Of a DNA stretch of 64,000 nucleotides, positions 50,175-59,546 are shown piece after piece; positions within the stretch are counted from its first letter, which is position 1, and each line of letters begins with the position of its first letter. A program made the translations under genes and the position numbers. Under the pieces are notes generated by a model, which ran no database searches, had not been told where the DNA came from, and was given only the letters and a program-made list of their open reading frames with translations. The stretch comes from Cohaesibacter sp. (GTDB lineage Bacteria > Pseudomonadota > Alphaproteobacteria > Rhizobiales > Cohaesibacteraceae): NCBI GenBank assembly GCA_025800145.1, contig JAOXSH010000065.1, positions 1-64,000 on the forward strand, read 5' to 3'.

Positions 50175-50201
50175 CTCATCTCCTCCTATAAAGTTATGCA
50201 A

Positions 50202-50927
50202 TTATTCCTTTATATTGGCGAAAAAGGCGGCCAGAGAGGCAATTTCATCATCTGATAGACGCCCGGCAATCATCTGCATCACCGGATGCTGGCGCACCTG
50301 TTTTTTATAAGCATGCATCGCCCTGACAAAATCATCTTCCGGCCAAGCAACAATTGATGGCACCCCATCATCCTGACCACTGGTCTGATGACAGGCAGTG
50401 CATTCGCCAGAAAGATAGTCCCCATAATCAGGATCACCTTTCAGCGCCAAAATGGCAGGATCCAGATCATGCCCCGCATCCGATACGGTCGGATCCGCTT
50501 CAGGAATATCAGCAGGATTGTCAGAGAAAAGGCGCAAATAGGCGATCAAATCCATACGCTGATCCAGATCCTTCATACCGACAAAATTCATCCGTGTGCC
50601 TGAAACCAGATTTTTCGGATTTTCAAGATAGGCCGATAGAGTATCCGCGTGCCATTCCAGCCCGCCAGCTGCTGCCCGTTTGATGCCCTTGGAATAGCGA
50701 AAGCCATCAATGGACGCCGCCTTGCGCCCAAATAAAAGGTTTAAATGTGGGCCAATGCGGTTTTTGGCCCCTTGGCCAATCTGATGGCAATGTTTGCAAA
50801 GCTTAAAGAGCTTGCGTCCTTTTTCCTTATCCCCCAGGTCAACCGCAAAGGCAGCTTGCCCCAAAAGAAAAAGACCAAACCATATCCCGGTCGCAGTCAT
50901 CAGAAAAAGACGCAAGCCGCTCACCAT
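50202..50927 (-). CDS. soxE: SoxE-type diheme cytochrome c
   Basis: CKHCHQ and CTACHQ heme motifs; GTRMNFVGMKD; paired with soxF. Likely start MVSGLRLFL near 50927. Confidence 0.85.
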   Translation of the reverse strand: MVSGLRLFLMTATGIWFGLFLLGQAAFAVDLGDKEKGRKLFKLCKHCHQIGQGAKNRIGPHLNLLFGRKAASIDGFRYSKGIKRAAAGGLEWHADTLSAYLENPKNLVSGTRMNFVGMKDLDQRMDLIAYLRLFSDNPADIPEADPTVSDAGHDLDPAILALKGDPDYGDYLSGECTACHQTSGQDDGVPSIVAWPEDDFVRAMHAYKKQVRQHPVMQMIAGRLSDDEIASLAAFFANIKE

Positions 50928-51004
50928 AATCCCATATCCCATCAGGTAACAGGCCCATGCCCCAAGGACAGGCGCGCACCTATCACATCTCAACACATTA
51001 AATC

Positions 51005-51658
51005 CTAATCCAGAGACCCTCCGACCTCTCCCCCTTCTTCAGGGGTGACATCAACAATGACTGCACGCTTGGTAATCTCTACCTTTGCTTTACATGCGCT
51101 CATGCAAGGCTCCCCAACAAATTCTTTCAGCTCTTTCTCGGCCCGATCATCCATGAAGAAATTGGCTTCATTTTCCAATTTGATGGTTTTGAAATTCTCA
51201 TGGCTTAATTCAAAATCATCATCCACCACATCATTCATATTCAAAAGATAGGCCGTGATGGCATAGATCTCGTCTGCCTCAAGCGTTTGGGCTGCACCAA
51301 ATGGCATGGCCCGACGGATATAATCAAACAGGGTTGAGGCATAAGGCCAATAAGAGCCAATGGTTTTTACCGGGCGCTCATCGGTGAGCGATCCATGCCC
51401 GCCAGAGAGAACCGGCCAGCGATCCACCCCCTCGCCAAAATCACCATGACAAGAGGCACAATTGTCAACAAACAGCTCTTCGCCGTCTTCAACCGTTCCC
51501 TTGCCTTTGGGAAGCCCCACCCCATCGGGACGCACATCAATGTCCCATGCCTTCACCTCATCAGCGGTTGCAACACGTCCAAGGCCATATTTTCCCGCTG
51601 CAAGCGCAGGGCTGGCAAGCATAGAGGCCACAAGAAAGGCTTTAAGAAATTTCGACAT
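51005..51658 (-). CDS. soxD: SoxD c-type cytochrome of sulfur dehydrogenase SoxCD
   Basis: MSKFLKAFLVASMLASPALA signal; CASCHGDFGEGVDRWPVLSGGHGSLTDERPVKTIGSYWPYASTLFDYIRRAMPFGAAQ. Start at 51658. Confidence 0.93.
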   Translation of the reverse strand: MSKFLKAFLVASMLASPALAAGKYGLGRVATADEVKAWDIDVRPDGVGLPKGKGTVEDGEELFVDNCASCHGDFGEGVDRWPVLSGGHGSLTDERPVKTIGSYWPYASTLFDYIRRAMPFGAAQTLEADEIYAITAYLLNMNDVVDDDFELSHENFKTIKLENEANFFMDDRAEKELKEFVGEPCMSACKAKVEITKRAVIVDVTPEEGGEVGGSLD

Positions 51659-52910
51659 TTTCCGCATTCCCTTCCGCGTCAATCGCCCAGGTTTGGATAC
51701 CGTTATTGTGATAAATCGAATTGACCCCGCGATGCTTGCGCAACTGGTCTTTGGTCGGCTGCACATAGCCTGTGCTGTCATGAGCACGGCTTTGCAGCAA
51801 CAAGGGTTTGCCATCCCAATCAAATTCGAAATAGAAACGATGCATGGATTTATCCAAAGACGGGCCGGAAATCCGCGCTTTATGCCATGTAATGCCACCA
51901 TCAATGGTCACATCCACACGCGGAATGGTGCCCCGCCCAGACCATGCCAGGCCGGTCAGAACCGTTGGCCCTTTTTTATGGGTCAAAGGCGCTTGCGGAC
52001 TGGGATTGGTAATCACCGATTTGGCATCCATCTCCCATGTAAAGCGCCGCGCCTGTCCATTTTCCAGCAAATCCGTATATTTGGACGTCTCTTCGCGATG
52101 GTGCCAAGGCTGGTCGCCCACTTCCAGACGGCGCAGCCATTTCACCCACATATTGCCTTCCCAGCCGGGCACCACAAGGCGCACCGGATAGCCCTGTTCC
52201 GGCCGCAAGGCTTCACCATTCATCTTGAACGCAACAAGACAATCATCCAGCGCTTTTTCCATCGGAATAGAGCGGGTCATACCAGAGGAATCCGCCCCTT
52301 CCGCCAACAGCCATTTGCCGGAGGCTTTCACCCCAGCCTCTTCCAAAAGCGTGCGCAATTTGACGCCGGTATACATCACATTATGGATCATGCCATGGGT
52401 GAACTGACACCCATTGAGCTGGGCACCGCGCCATTCCATGCCCGAATTGGCCGCACATTCCAAAAAATAAACATGATTTTCCCGCGGGAAGCGCATCAAA
52501 TCTTCCATCCTAAAGACCAATTGCCGCTCCACCAAACCATTGATCATCAAACGATGCTCTTTGGGGTCAATATGCGCTGTGCCCCCATGATGGCGCTCAA
52601 AAGCCAGACCATTGGGCGTCATGATCCCGTCCAATTCATGCAAAGGCGTAAAATTGATTGAGGAAACCGGATCTGCTGTCAGCCATTCCACGGTCCGCCG
52701 CTTGACATGCGCTTCAAATTCCGACGGCTGGCCATAGGGCATCGCATCCACACCATCGCCCAGCTCGCTGTTCCATGGCTGAACTTCGGTAATCACCTTT
52801 TCCCCGGCAGCAAGCGCTGCCCCACCGGACAGAGCGCCGGCACTGGTTGCCAGCGCCCCTTTTAGAAAGGCACGACGGGACGGCTTTTTGCCTTTAAACA
52901 TGATCGACAT
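51642..52910 (-). CDS. soxC: SoxC molybdopterin sulfur dehydrogenase
   Basis: SRRAFLKGALATSAGALSGGAALA Tat; LMINGLVERQLVFRMEDLMRFPRENHVYFLECAANSGMEWRGAQLNGCQFTHG. Confidence 0.95.
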   Translation of the reverse strand: MSIMFKGKKPSRRAFLKGALATSAGALSGGAALAAGEKVITEVQPWNSELGDGVDAMPYGQPSEFEAHVKRRTVEWLTADPVSSINFTPLHELDGIMTPNGLAFERHHGGTAHIDPKEHRLMINGLVERQLVFRMEDLMRFPRENHVYFLECAANSGMEWRGAQLNGCQFTHGMIHNVMYTGVKLRTLLEEAGVKASGKWLLAEGADSSGMTRSIPMEKALDDCLVAFKMNGEALRPEQGYPVRLVVPGWEGNMWVKWLRRLEVGDQPWHHREETSKYTDLLENGQARRFTWEMDAKSVITNPSPQAPLTHKKGPTVLTGLAWSGRGTIPRVDVTIDGGITWHKARISGPSLDKSMHRFYFEFDWDGKPLLLQSRAHDSTGYVQPTKDQLRKHRGVNSIYHNNGIQTWAIDAEGNAENVEIS

Positions 52911-52933
52911 AAACGATGTCTCCTTCCTCATCC

Positions 52934-54631
52934 TCACACGCCAACAACCTTGACGTTGCTCTCACCTGAGACACTCACAGTTCCTTTTTTGCGGATGAAG
53001 CTCTCCACAACATCCCAGATTTGCGGACCCTCGGTTCCCTCATTCACACTGGCCCAGCCAGCCACCCAATAATCCTTTGAGGCTTCGAGTTTCTCACCTG
53101 TCCTTGCCAAAGTCAGATCACTGATCCGCTGGCCCTGCGGCTTGGAAATATCGCAAGTAAAGCGCAAGCCCCCGGTGCGCACCATGTCACCGCCTTGCTG
53201 ATAATAAGGATCAGGATTGAAAATATTGTCGGCAACATCTTCCAAAATCACATGAATGAATTCGCCGCTCATTTTGGTGCGATAAGCCTGCCCGTAAGAC
53301 ATAGAGGTGACATTGAAGATATCCTCACGGGTAATATCCTGCCCCGGCAACAGGCTTGGTCCCCAGCGCACACCCGGCGACATGGAAAGATCCGCGTCCC
53401 GCTCTTCAATCAGCGCCTCACAAATCAAATCATCCCAAGTGCCGGAAAAATTGCCCCGGCGATAAAGCAGGCTATCAGTCTTGCCGACCACCATTTCCAG
53501 CTCTTGCTGATAGGGCGCTCTTTGCGCCTCAATCAGCGTGCGAATAGCGGGATCTGGCGCAATCACATCAGAAAAGACCGGAATAAGCTTGTGCTTGATG
53601 CCCATCATTTTGCCATTGCGAATATCGAGATCCACACGGCTGACAAATTTGCCATTGGAACCGGACGCAACAATATAGGTCTTTTCAATCAGGACAGGCT
53701 CTGGCAGGGCATCATGGGTATGGCCAGAGAGAATGACATCAATCCCTTTGACGCGAGTGGCCATTTTTTTGTCGACATCAAAGCCGTTATGCGACAGGCA
53801 AACCACACATTCGGCCCCAGCCGCGCGCACTTCATCAACCATTTCCTGCATATGCTGATCGCGAATGCCAAAGCTATATTCAGGGAACATCCAGCGCGGA
53901 TTGGCAATGGGCATATAAGGAAAAGCCTGTCCAATGACCGCAACCTTCACCCCGCCCCGCTCGAAAAATTCATAGGGCTTGAACAATTCCGCCGGTTCAT
54001 CCCATTCCGCATCAAAAATATTCTGTCCCAAAGCCGCAAAGGGCAGCCCTTCTACAATCTCATTCACACGATCCGAGCCAAGGGTAAATTCCCAATGGAA
54101 GGTCATGGCATCAGGCTTTAGCGCATTCATGACATTGACCATATCTTGACCTTGCGTCTTATAGCAGGTCAGAGATCCATGCCATGTATCCCCCCCATCC
54201 AGCAGCAAAGCATCAGGCCGGTCAGCCCGAATAGACTTGATAATGGTCGAGACCCGATCCAGCCCCCCAACCCGGCCATAGCTTTTGGCCAGAGAGGAAA
54301 AATCCTCATAGCTCAAGGCATATTGCGCAGGCGTACCATCCGCCACCCCATAGGCTTTGCGAAAAGCGGCCCCCGTCAAATGGGGCACATGGCCTTTGTT
54401 GCTACCAACCCCGATATTAATCTCCGGCTCGCGAAAATAAATCGGCATCAATTGGGCATGAATATCCGTCACATGAATGAGGGAAACATTGCCAAATGTT
54501 TCAAAATCCAAGAGCTGATCTTGGGTCAAAGCCTGCTGCGCAGCAACCTTGCTCCAAGCCCCAAACCCGGACAAACCATAAAGCGAAGCCGCAGCCATAC
54601 CAACTTGGAGAAAATCACGACGGGAAATCAT
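52934..54631 (-). CDS. soxB: SoxB thiosulfohydrolase
   Basis: MISRRDFLQVGMAAASLYG Tat; NVSLIHVTDIHAQLMPIYFREPEINIGVG; LLLDGGDTWHGS; VILSGHTHDALPEPV. Confidence 0.97.
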   Translation of the reverse strand: MISRRDFLQVGMAAASLYGLSGFGAWSKVAAQQALTQDQLLDFETFGNVSLIHVTDIHAQLMPIYFREPEINIGVGSNKGHVPHLTGAAFRKAYGVADGTPAQYALSYEDFSSLAKSYGRVGGLDRVSTIIKSIRADRPDALLLDGGDTWHGSLTCYKTQGQDMVNVMNALKPDAMTFHWEFTLGSDRVNEIVEGLPFAALGQNIFDAEWDEPAELFKPYEFFERGGVKVAVIGQAFPYMPIANPRWMFPEYSFGIRDQHMQEMVDEVRAAGAECVVCLSHNGFDVDKKMATRVKGIDVILSGHTHDALPEPVLIEKTYIVASGSNGKFVSRVDLDIRNGKMMGIKHKLIPVFSDVIAPDPAIRTLIEAQRAPYQQELEMVVGKTDSLLYRRGNFSGTWDDLICEALIEERDADLSMSPGVRWGPSLLPGQDITREDIFNVTSMSYGQAYRTKMSGEFIHVILEDVADNIFNPDPYYQQGGDMVRTGGLRFTCDISKPQGQRISDLTLARTGEKLEASKDYWVAGWASVNEGTEGPQIWDVVESFIRKKGTVSVSGESNVKVVGV

Positions 54632-54688
54632 CGGGTCATCTTCCTGATCTTAATGCAACATATGCGCATTTTTGAATTTGTTTAAGAC

Positions 54689-54720
54689 AAAAAACCCCGC
54701 ATTGACAAAGACAATACGGG
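54689..54720 (-). terminator. Terminator-like hairpin in the soxA-soxB gap
   Basis: Minus strand CCCGTATTG-TCTTTGT-CAATGCGGGGTTTTTTG. Confidence 0.7.
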
Positions 54721-54733
54721 ATCTTTCATGATG

Positions 54734-55576
54734 TTAATTGCGCACAGACGGCGTTTCGACAGACAAACCATTGGCGCGCGAGGACACATACAATTCCAGC
54801 GCTTTCAGCTCATCAGATCCCACTTTATACGGCTCGGCCCGCACATCGCGGATACAGCCAAACAAGCGCGAATGCACTGCATTGAGCTTGGCATTTTTCA
54901 AGCGATATGTCGGAAAACCATTCAACTGTCCCTGACTGAGATGGTCGGCGCGAATATTGTTGCCATAATTATCTTCATGACAATTGGAGCAGGCCATATC
55001 CAGTTGGCCATGACGGGTATAATAAATCTCCTTGCCCTTCTCCCAGAAAGGCTTGGCCTCGCCATCAATCTTGATATTCATCGCCATACCGCGCGACTGA
55101 AAACCGATCAGAGCAGACATTGCCGTCATGTCAGAGCCGGTATATTTCCACGCCTCAGCGCCCATCTGCTCGGTCCGGCATTTATTGATCTGGTCTTCCA
55201 TCGTCTGGACTTTGCCATCAACAATGCGGGGCATCTGGGTGCGCAAGCCTTTAAACTCCTCAACATCTTCATGGCAGGACTGGCAGGACTTGTCAGCACT
55301 GCCCTCAACCTGCTGATATTGATCCATAGCCGCATCGATGAACACAAAGGCTGGATTATCAAAATCATCCAATTGCAACGCTTGTGTCTCATTGGAGCGA
55401 AACACCCAGCCGGAATAAATCTCATCCAGATTGTCTTGCAAATGTGCTGGCGCGGCTGCTTTGGTCACCAAAGTCTCGCCTTCAATCACCAATTGCGCAG
55501 TCTCATCAGCCCCGGCCATGCCAACAGCAAAGCCGGACACCAATAAAGCACGGAAAAAAACAGCACGTTTTTTCAT
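54734..55576 (-). CDS. soxA: SoxA diheme c-type cytochrome
   Basis: CQSCHED and CSNCHEDNYGNNIRADHLSQGQLNGFPTYRL; active-site RLFGCIRDVRAEPY. Confidence 0.96.
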   Translation of the reverse strand: MKKRAVFFRALLVSGFAVGMAGADETAQLVIEGETLVTKAAAPAHLQDNLDEIYSGWVFRSNETQALQLDDFDNPAFVFIDAAMDQYQQVEGSADKSCQSCHEDVEEFKGLRTQMPRIVDGKVQTMEDQINKCRTEQMGAEAWKYTGSDMTAMSALIGFQSRGMAMNIKIDGEAKPFWEKGKEIYYTRHGQLDMACSNCHEDNYGNNIRADHLSQGQLNGFPTYRLKNAKLNAVHSRLFGCIRDVRAEPYKVGSDELKALELYVSSRANGLSVETPSVRN

Positions 55577-55744
55577 GAAATGGTCCTCCCTTGAGACCGA
55601 AAATCCGAGCCAAGCCCCCGCTCTGCATCAAGACGTTTCGGTCCTTTTTATTTGTTTGAAGACCTTGCGCTCCCTCCTAAAAAGGGTCCTCACAGGAGCG
55701 CAAGTCAGGCTTTCATCAGCTCATGTCAAAGACACATATGCCAA

Positions 55745-56074
55745 TCAGGCAATTTTGATCTTTTTCTTGGTCTCATAGACAGAACCATCATCATCATGCC
55801 AAGCAAACTGGAACTCACCAGCCTCCGGCACAATGGCTTCAAATTGAAAATAAGGATTGGTCGAGATCGCAGGTTCCAACTGAACATCAATCACATTCTC
55901 ACCATTAAAGGCGCAGGTAAAACGATTGATGATAGAGCGCGGAATCAAATTGCCATCTTTGCCTTTGCGTTGCCCCGATTCCATCTTGTGGCTGATCAAA
56001 GCCTTGATGGTGATGACATCGCCAGCAGCGGCTTTTTTCGGAACTTTGACGCGCGGTTTGACACCCTTAGCCAT
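55745..56074 (-). CDS. soxZ: SoxZ sulfur-carrier complex subunit
   Basis: MAKGVKPRVKVPKKAAAGDVITIKALISHKMESGQRKGKDGNLIPRSIINRFTCAFNG. Confidence 0.96.
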   Translation of the reverse strand: MAKGVKPRVKVPKKAAAGDVITIKALISHKMESGQRKGKDGNLIPRSIINRFTCAFNGENVIDVQLEPAISTNPYFQFEAIVPEAGEFQFAWHDDDGSVYETKKKIKIA

Positions 56075-56092
56075 AATAAAATTCTCCTCTTC

Positions 56093-56198
56093 CTAAAGCA
56101 TATTCCCCAAAAACAGAGGCGCATATCACGCCAGAATATGCTTCAAAGCAAAAGCGTGACCCTTTTGAGGAACCACGGTTTTGCTCAAAATGCTCTAG
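56093..56198. repeat. Family B-like palindromic element (AAGCATATTCCCCAAAAACAGAGG...CAAAATGCTCTAG)
   Basis: Same termini as 9833-9935, located between soxY and soxZ. Confidence 0.65.
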
Positions 56199-56617
56199 CC
56201 GCCGCAGCCGCCAATGGTAACCTTGACAATGGCCGATGCCCGACGAAAGGATCCATCTTTCATCTTGGCAATCGCAACCACATCCTGCGTTTTGGCAAGA
56301 CGAATACGGGTTGCTGCTGTCTGGGATGGGTTCAGGGGACCAAAGTGAAAGGTCGCCACGTCTGGCGTCGGATTGCCAGCGGCAAAAATCGTAATGCTTG
56401 TGGCTCCTTCTGCACTGACTTCAACCGGAACAGTATTGCCATTTTCAGCAATTTCAGGCGCGGATAAATCCAAATCACCCTCGGTGACAGAAGCACCACC
56501 GGTCAATTCCTTGATTTTGTCATCGACAACAGATGCAAAAGCTGGCATCGCCATTATACTGGCACTCACAAAAGCGCCAGAACCGAGAACAAGCACATCC
56601 CTGCGGGTAAGTGTCAT
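56195..56617 (-). CDS. soxY: SoxY sulfur-carrier subunit
   Basis: Tat-like signal MTLTRRDVLVLGSGAF; C-terminal GGCGG carrier motif (VTIGGCGG*). Confidence 0.97.
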   Translation of the reverse strand: MTLTRRDVLVLGSGAFVSASIMAMPAFASVVDDKIKELTGGASVTEGDLDLSAPEIAENGNTVPVEVSAEGATSITIFAAGNPTPDVATFHFGPLNPSQTAATRIRLAKTQDVVAIAKMKDGSFRRASAIVKVTIGGCGG

Positions 56618-56737
56618 ATTTCTTCTCCAGATTAGCGGAACAATGTTTTTGTCTTTTCAAGACACATCAAAACGAAAAATCGGCCCCAAAGTCACTCTCA
56701 TCAGCCTGTCACTTAGGGGTGCAGCAAGAAGGCTTCC

Positions 56738-57193
56738 TCACTGCTCTTTCAGGGTGACCAGATAGGCGAGCACATCTTCCAACTGTTGCGCACTCAAAAT
56801 AGTCTTGCCCTTGAACTTTTCCTTGGTGCGCGCAAAACCGCCATCCACGTAAAAAGCGGGCATGATGGTGCCTTCAAATGTCTCTTTGGAATTGATCAGG
56901 ATGCCACGCAATTGCGCCTCATCCCAACGGTCCGCAACCCCATCAAGAGAGGGCCCCACTTCTCCGTGAAATTGTTGCTTGGCCATGTCTTCATTGGCAT
57001 GACAGGCCAGACAATTGCCGAGCTTGCGGCTGATAAAGACCTTACGCCCTTCCTGCACATTGCCTGCCGCTCCAGTCAGCGAAGCCGCAACCGCCCCATC
57101 CGAAAATTGCACATCAGCTGGTTTGATCGTACCAGCGCCCCCTGCACTGGTCCCAACCAAAAGGCAAAAAAGCGCCAAAACTGGTCTATTCAT
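56738..57193 (-). CDS. soxX: SoxX monoheme c-type cytochrome
   Basis: KLGNCLACHANEDMAKQQFHGEVGPSLDGVADRWDEAQLRGILINSK. Confidence 0.95.
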   Translation of the reverse strand: MNRPVLALFCLLVGTSAGGAGTIKPADVQFSDGAVAASLTGAAGNVQEGRKVFISRKLGNCLACHANEDMAKQQFHGEVGPSLDGVADRWDEAQLRGILINSKETFEGTIMPAFYVDGGFARTKEKFKGKTILSAQQLEDVLAYLVTLKEQ

Positions 57194-57261
57194 CCTGGTC
57201 CTCCCTCATAATTATTTTGAAAATGCCGCAGGTCTTTTTGGTCTTATCACCCATCAACAAA

Positions 57262-57277
57262 TTCAATTAATTGAATG
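57262..57277. promoter_or_regulatory. Candidate SoxR operator ATTCAATTAATTGAAT upstream of soxX
   Basis: Perfect 16-bp palindrome (ATTC-N8-GAAT) about 70 bp upstream of the soxX start. Confidence 0.65.
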
Positions 57278-57308
57278 TTATAATGTGTGAGATGCGACAT
57301 TTTGGCAA

Positions 57309-57911
57309 TTATTTTTTTCGGTCCGCAATCATTCGGGCATGATATTTCTGGAAAGGCTCGTCACTTTCATAGCCTTTTTCAACAACCCAATGCAGCATGT
57401 CCTCAGTCGTCATTTTGCCAAAGGCACCAGGCATTTGCGCCACACTGACCAGATGTCCAGACTTGCTTTCTGGCTCCTTTTCTCCAAAAAACAAAACAGT
57501 CGGCGTAAAAAGCACCCCCCACTTTTTTACAATGTCTTTTTCAGACAAACTTTCTCCGTCAAAGTCTGTCACCTCGACATCTCCAAACATATTGATTTGC
57601 ACAACAAAATAATTGTCATCGATAAAGCGGGTAATCTCGGGAACCGGATAAATCTCTTCATGCATCTTTTTGCAATAGATGCAGCCGCGCTGCTCAATCA
57701 TCACCATCAGCCGCTTGCCTTCAGCATTGGCCTCCTGCCAATCTTCTCGCAAATCCTTAAATGTCTCTCGCATCCAGCTTTGCTTATGCAGGCCATCATC
57801 ACCAAGGCGTCCCGCCAAGGCACCAGACACCCCACCTAGAACCATCACCCAGATGACCATACCCAAAAAGGCAATTGTGAGTTTTTTCATGATGTCTCCT
57901 CCCAAAGACAA
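57309..57911 (-). CDS. soxW: SoxW-like periplasmic thioredoxin
   Basis: EGKRLMVMIEQRGCIYCKKMHEEIYPVPEITRFIDDNYFVVQINMFGDVEVTDFDGE. Confidence 0.88.
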   Translation of the reverse strand: MSLGGDIMKKLTIAFLGMVIWVMVLGGVSGALAGRLGDDGLHKQSWMRETFKDLREDWQEANAEGKRLMVMIEQRGCIYCKKMHEEIYPVPEITRFIDDNYFVVQINMFGDVEVTDFDGESLSEKDIVKKWGVLFTPTVLFFGEKEPESKSGHLVSVAQMPGAFGKMTTEDMLHWVVEKGYESDEPFQKYHARMIADRKK

Positions 57912-57928
57912 AATTCATTTGAAATCCA

Positions 57929-58669
57929 TCAACCAAAGCTCATGAAACCCGGCATCACCTCCAGCATCCATTGAGCGATAAAACGGACAGAATTGGTCGC
58001 AATCAAAAGGGCAAACAGGATGAGCAAAAGACCCATCGCTTTTTCAATGCTGGCCAAATGCTTGCGAAAGCGCATCATCCAACCCATGAAAGGCCCAACA
58101 AAAAACGCAGCCAAAACAAAAGGCGCAGTCATGCCAATGCCATAGACAGACAGCAAGATCATACCGTGCCCCGCGGTCTCGCTGCCTGCCGCCATGAACA
58201 AAATAGCCGCAAGAACCGGCCCCACACAGGGCGTCCAGCCAAAGGCAAAAGCCAGACCAAGACCATAGGCCCCCAAATAGCCGACTTGTTTGACATGCCC
58301 CGTCTCAACCCGCAACTGCCGATAGAGAAAGCCAATCCGCAAAACGCCAAGAAAATGAAGCCCCATAGCCAGAATGATTGCCGCAGCCACAAAGCGCAAA
58401 TAATCAAAATAATCGCGCAGCATTTGGCCAAAGCCCGATGCAACAGCCCCAAGGCCGACAAAAATCGTCAAAATTCCCGCAGAAAAACAAAAAGCTGCCA
58501 AAACAGCCCTGCGACGCACAAGACCATCAATCGGTGCTTCTTGCGAGATTTGCTGCATGCCAACCCCTGCCAGATAGGACAGATAAAACGGCACAATCGG
58601 CAAAATACAGGGCGAGAGAAACGATAACAAACCGGCAACCATCGCCCCGAAAAGTGTGATATCAAGCAC
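57929..58669 (-). CDS. soxV: SoxV/CcdA-type thiol-disulfide membrane transporter
   Basis: GLLSFLSPCILPIVPFYLSYLAGVGM; AFAFGWTPCVGPVLAAIL. Confidence 0.93.
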   Translation of the reverse strand: MLDITLFGAMVAGLLSFLSPCILPIVPFYLSYLAGVGMQQISQEAPIDGLVRRRAVLAAFCFSAGILTIFVGLGAVASGFGQMLRDYFDYLRFVAAAIILAMGLHFLGVLRIGFLYRQLRVETGHVKQVGYLGAYGLGLAFAFGWTPCVGPVLAAILFMAAGSETAGHGMILLSVYGIGMTAPFVLAAFFVGPFMGWMMRFRKHLASIEKAMGLLLILFALLIATNSVRFIAQWMLEVMPGFMSFG

Positions 58670-58782
58670 AAAGATCTCCCGGACAACTTGTATAATTCAC
58701 ACATTCAAATTAGATTATACGTAAGAGAAGCGTCAAGATGAGGCCTCTTGATCGATAGCCAAAATCAAAGCCGGATCGCACA

Positions 58783-59181
58783 ATGACCCACATCTTATCC
58801 CGTCTTTTGATGCTTGCCATTCTCTCTGTGTCAGCGCTGACCAACAGCACACACGCAAAAGATGAGCAAACACTGGAATTGGTCATGGTCGAAGAAGCGG
58901 GTTGTCTTTGGTGCGAACGCTGGCTGGAGGAAATCGGGCCAATTTACCCCAAGACAGACGAAGGCAAACGTGCGCCCTTGCGTCGCATCGACATCTCGGA
59001 CCCATTGCCGAAGAATATGCAAATTTCCCGTCGCTTTCTCTACACCCCCACATTCATTCTTATGCAAAATGGGCAGGAAAAGGGACGCATAGAAGGCTAT
59101 CCCGGAGACCATTTCTTCTGGGGGTTACTCGCGCAAATGCTTGCATCTGTCGACAAAAAGCAGGCATCTAGCGAAAATTGA
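58783..59181 (+). CDS. soxS: SoxS-like thioredoxin-fold periplasmic protein
   Basis: VMVEEAGCLWCERWLEEIGPIYPKTDEGKRAPLRRIDISDPLP...RFLYTPTFILMQNGQEKGRIEGYPGDHFFW. Confidence 0.88.
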   Translation: MTHILSRLLMLAILSVSALTNSTHAKDEQTLELVMVEEAGCLWCERWLEEIGPIYPKTDEGKRAPLRRIDISDPLPKNMQISRRFLYTPTFILMQNGQEKGRIEGYPGDHFFWGLLAQMLASVDKKQASSEN

Positions 59182-59213
59182 CAAGGCTCTGATAAAGGGA
59201 TTGAGGATTGCCC

Positions 59214-59546
59214 ATGGCACTGCCGGTCTTTACCGAAAATATGAGCGAAAGCGATATGGAAAAAATGGAGCGCAACGCAACCCGCGCCTCCAATTTCCTG
59301 AAAGCCATTGGCCATGAAGGCAGAATGATGATCCTGTGCCACTTGGTTACCGGCGAGAAATCGGTCACCGAACTGGAAGATCTGCTCTCCGCCCGTCAAG
59401 CCGCCGTCTCCCAACAGCTCTCCCGCCTGCGTCTGGAAGGCCTGATCACACCCCGCCGGGAAGGCAAATCTATCTATTATCGCTTGACCGATGACCGTTC
59501 CAAACAAATAATGGAAGTCGTCTATGACTTGTTCTGCAAGGATTAG
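59214..59546 (+). CDS. soxR: SoxR ArsR-family thiol-responsive repressor (BigR/SqrR-like)
   Basis: RNATRASNFLKAIGHEGRMMILCHLVTGEKSVTELEDLLSARQAAVSQQLSRLRLEGLITPRREGKSIYYRL...YDLFCKD, with two conserved cysteines. Confidence 0.93.
   Translation: MALPVFTENMSESDMEKMERNATRASNFLKAIGHEGRMMILCHLVTGEKSVTELEDLLSARQAAVSQQLSRLRLEGLITPRREGKSIYYRLTDDRSKQIMEVVYDLFCKD

Noticed and set aside
51462-52661. 399-aa plus-strand ORF
   Set aside because: Antisense to soxC; no recognizable domain.
53195-54121. 308-aa plus-strand ORF
   Set aside because: Antisense to soxB.
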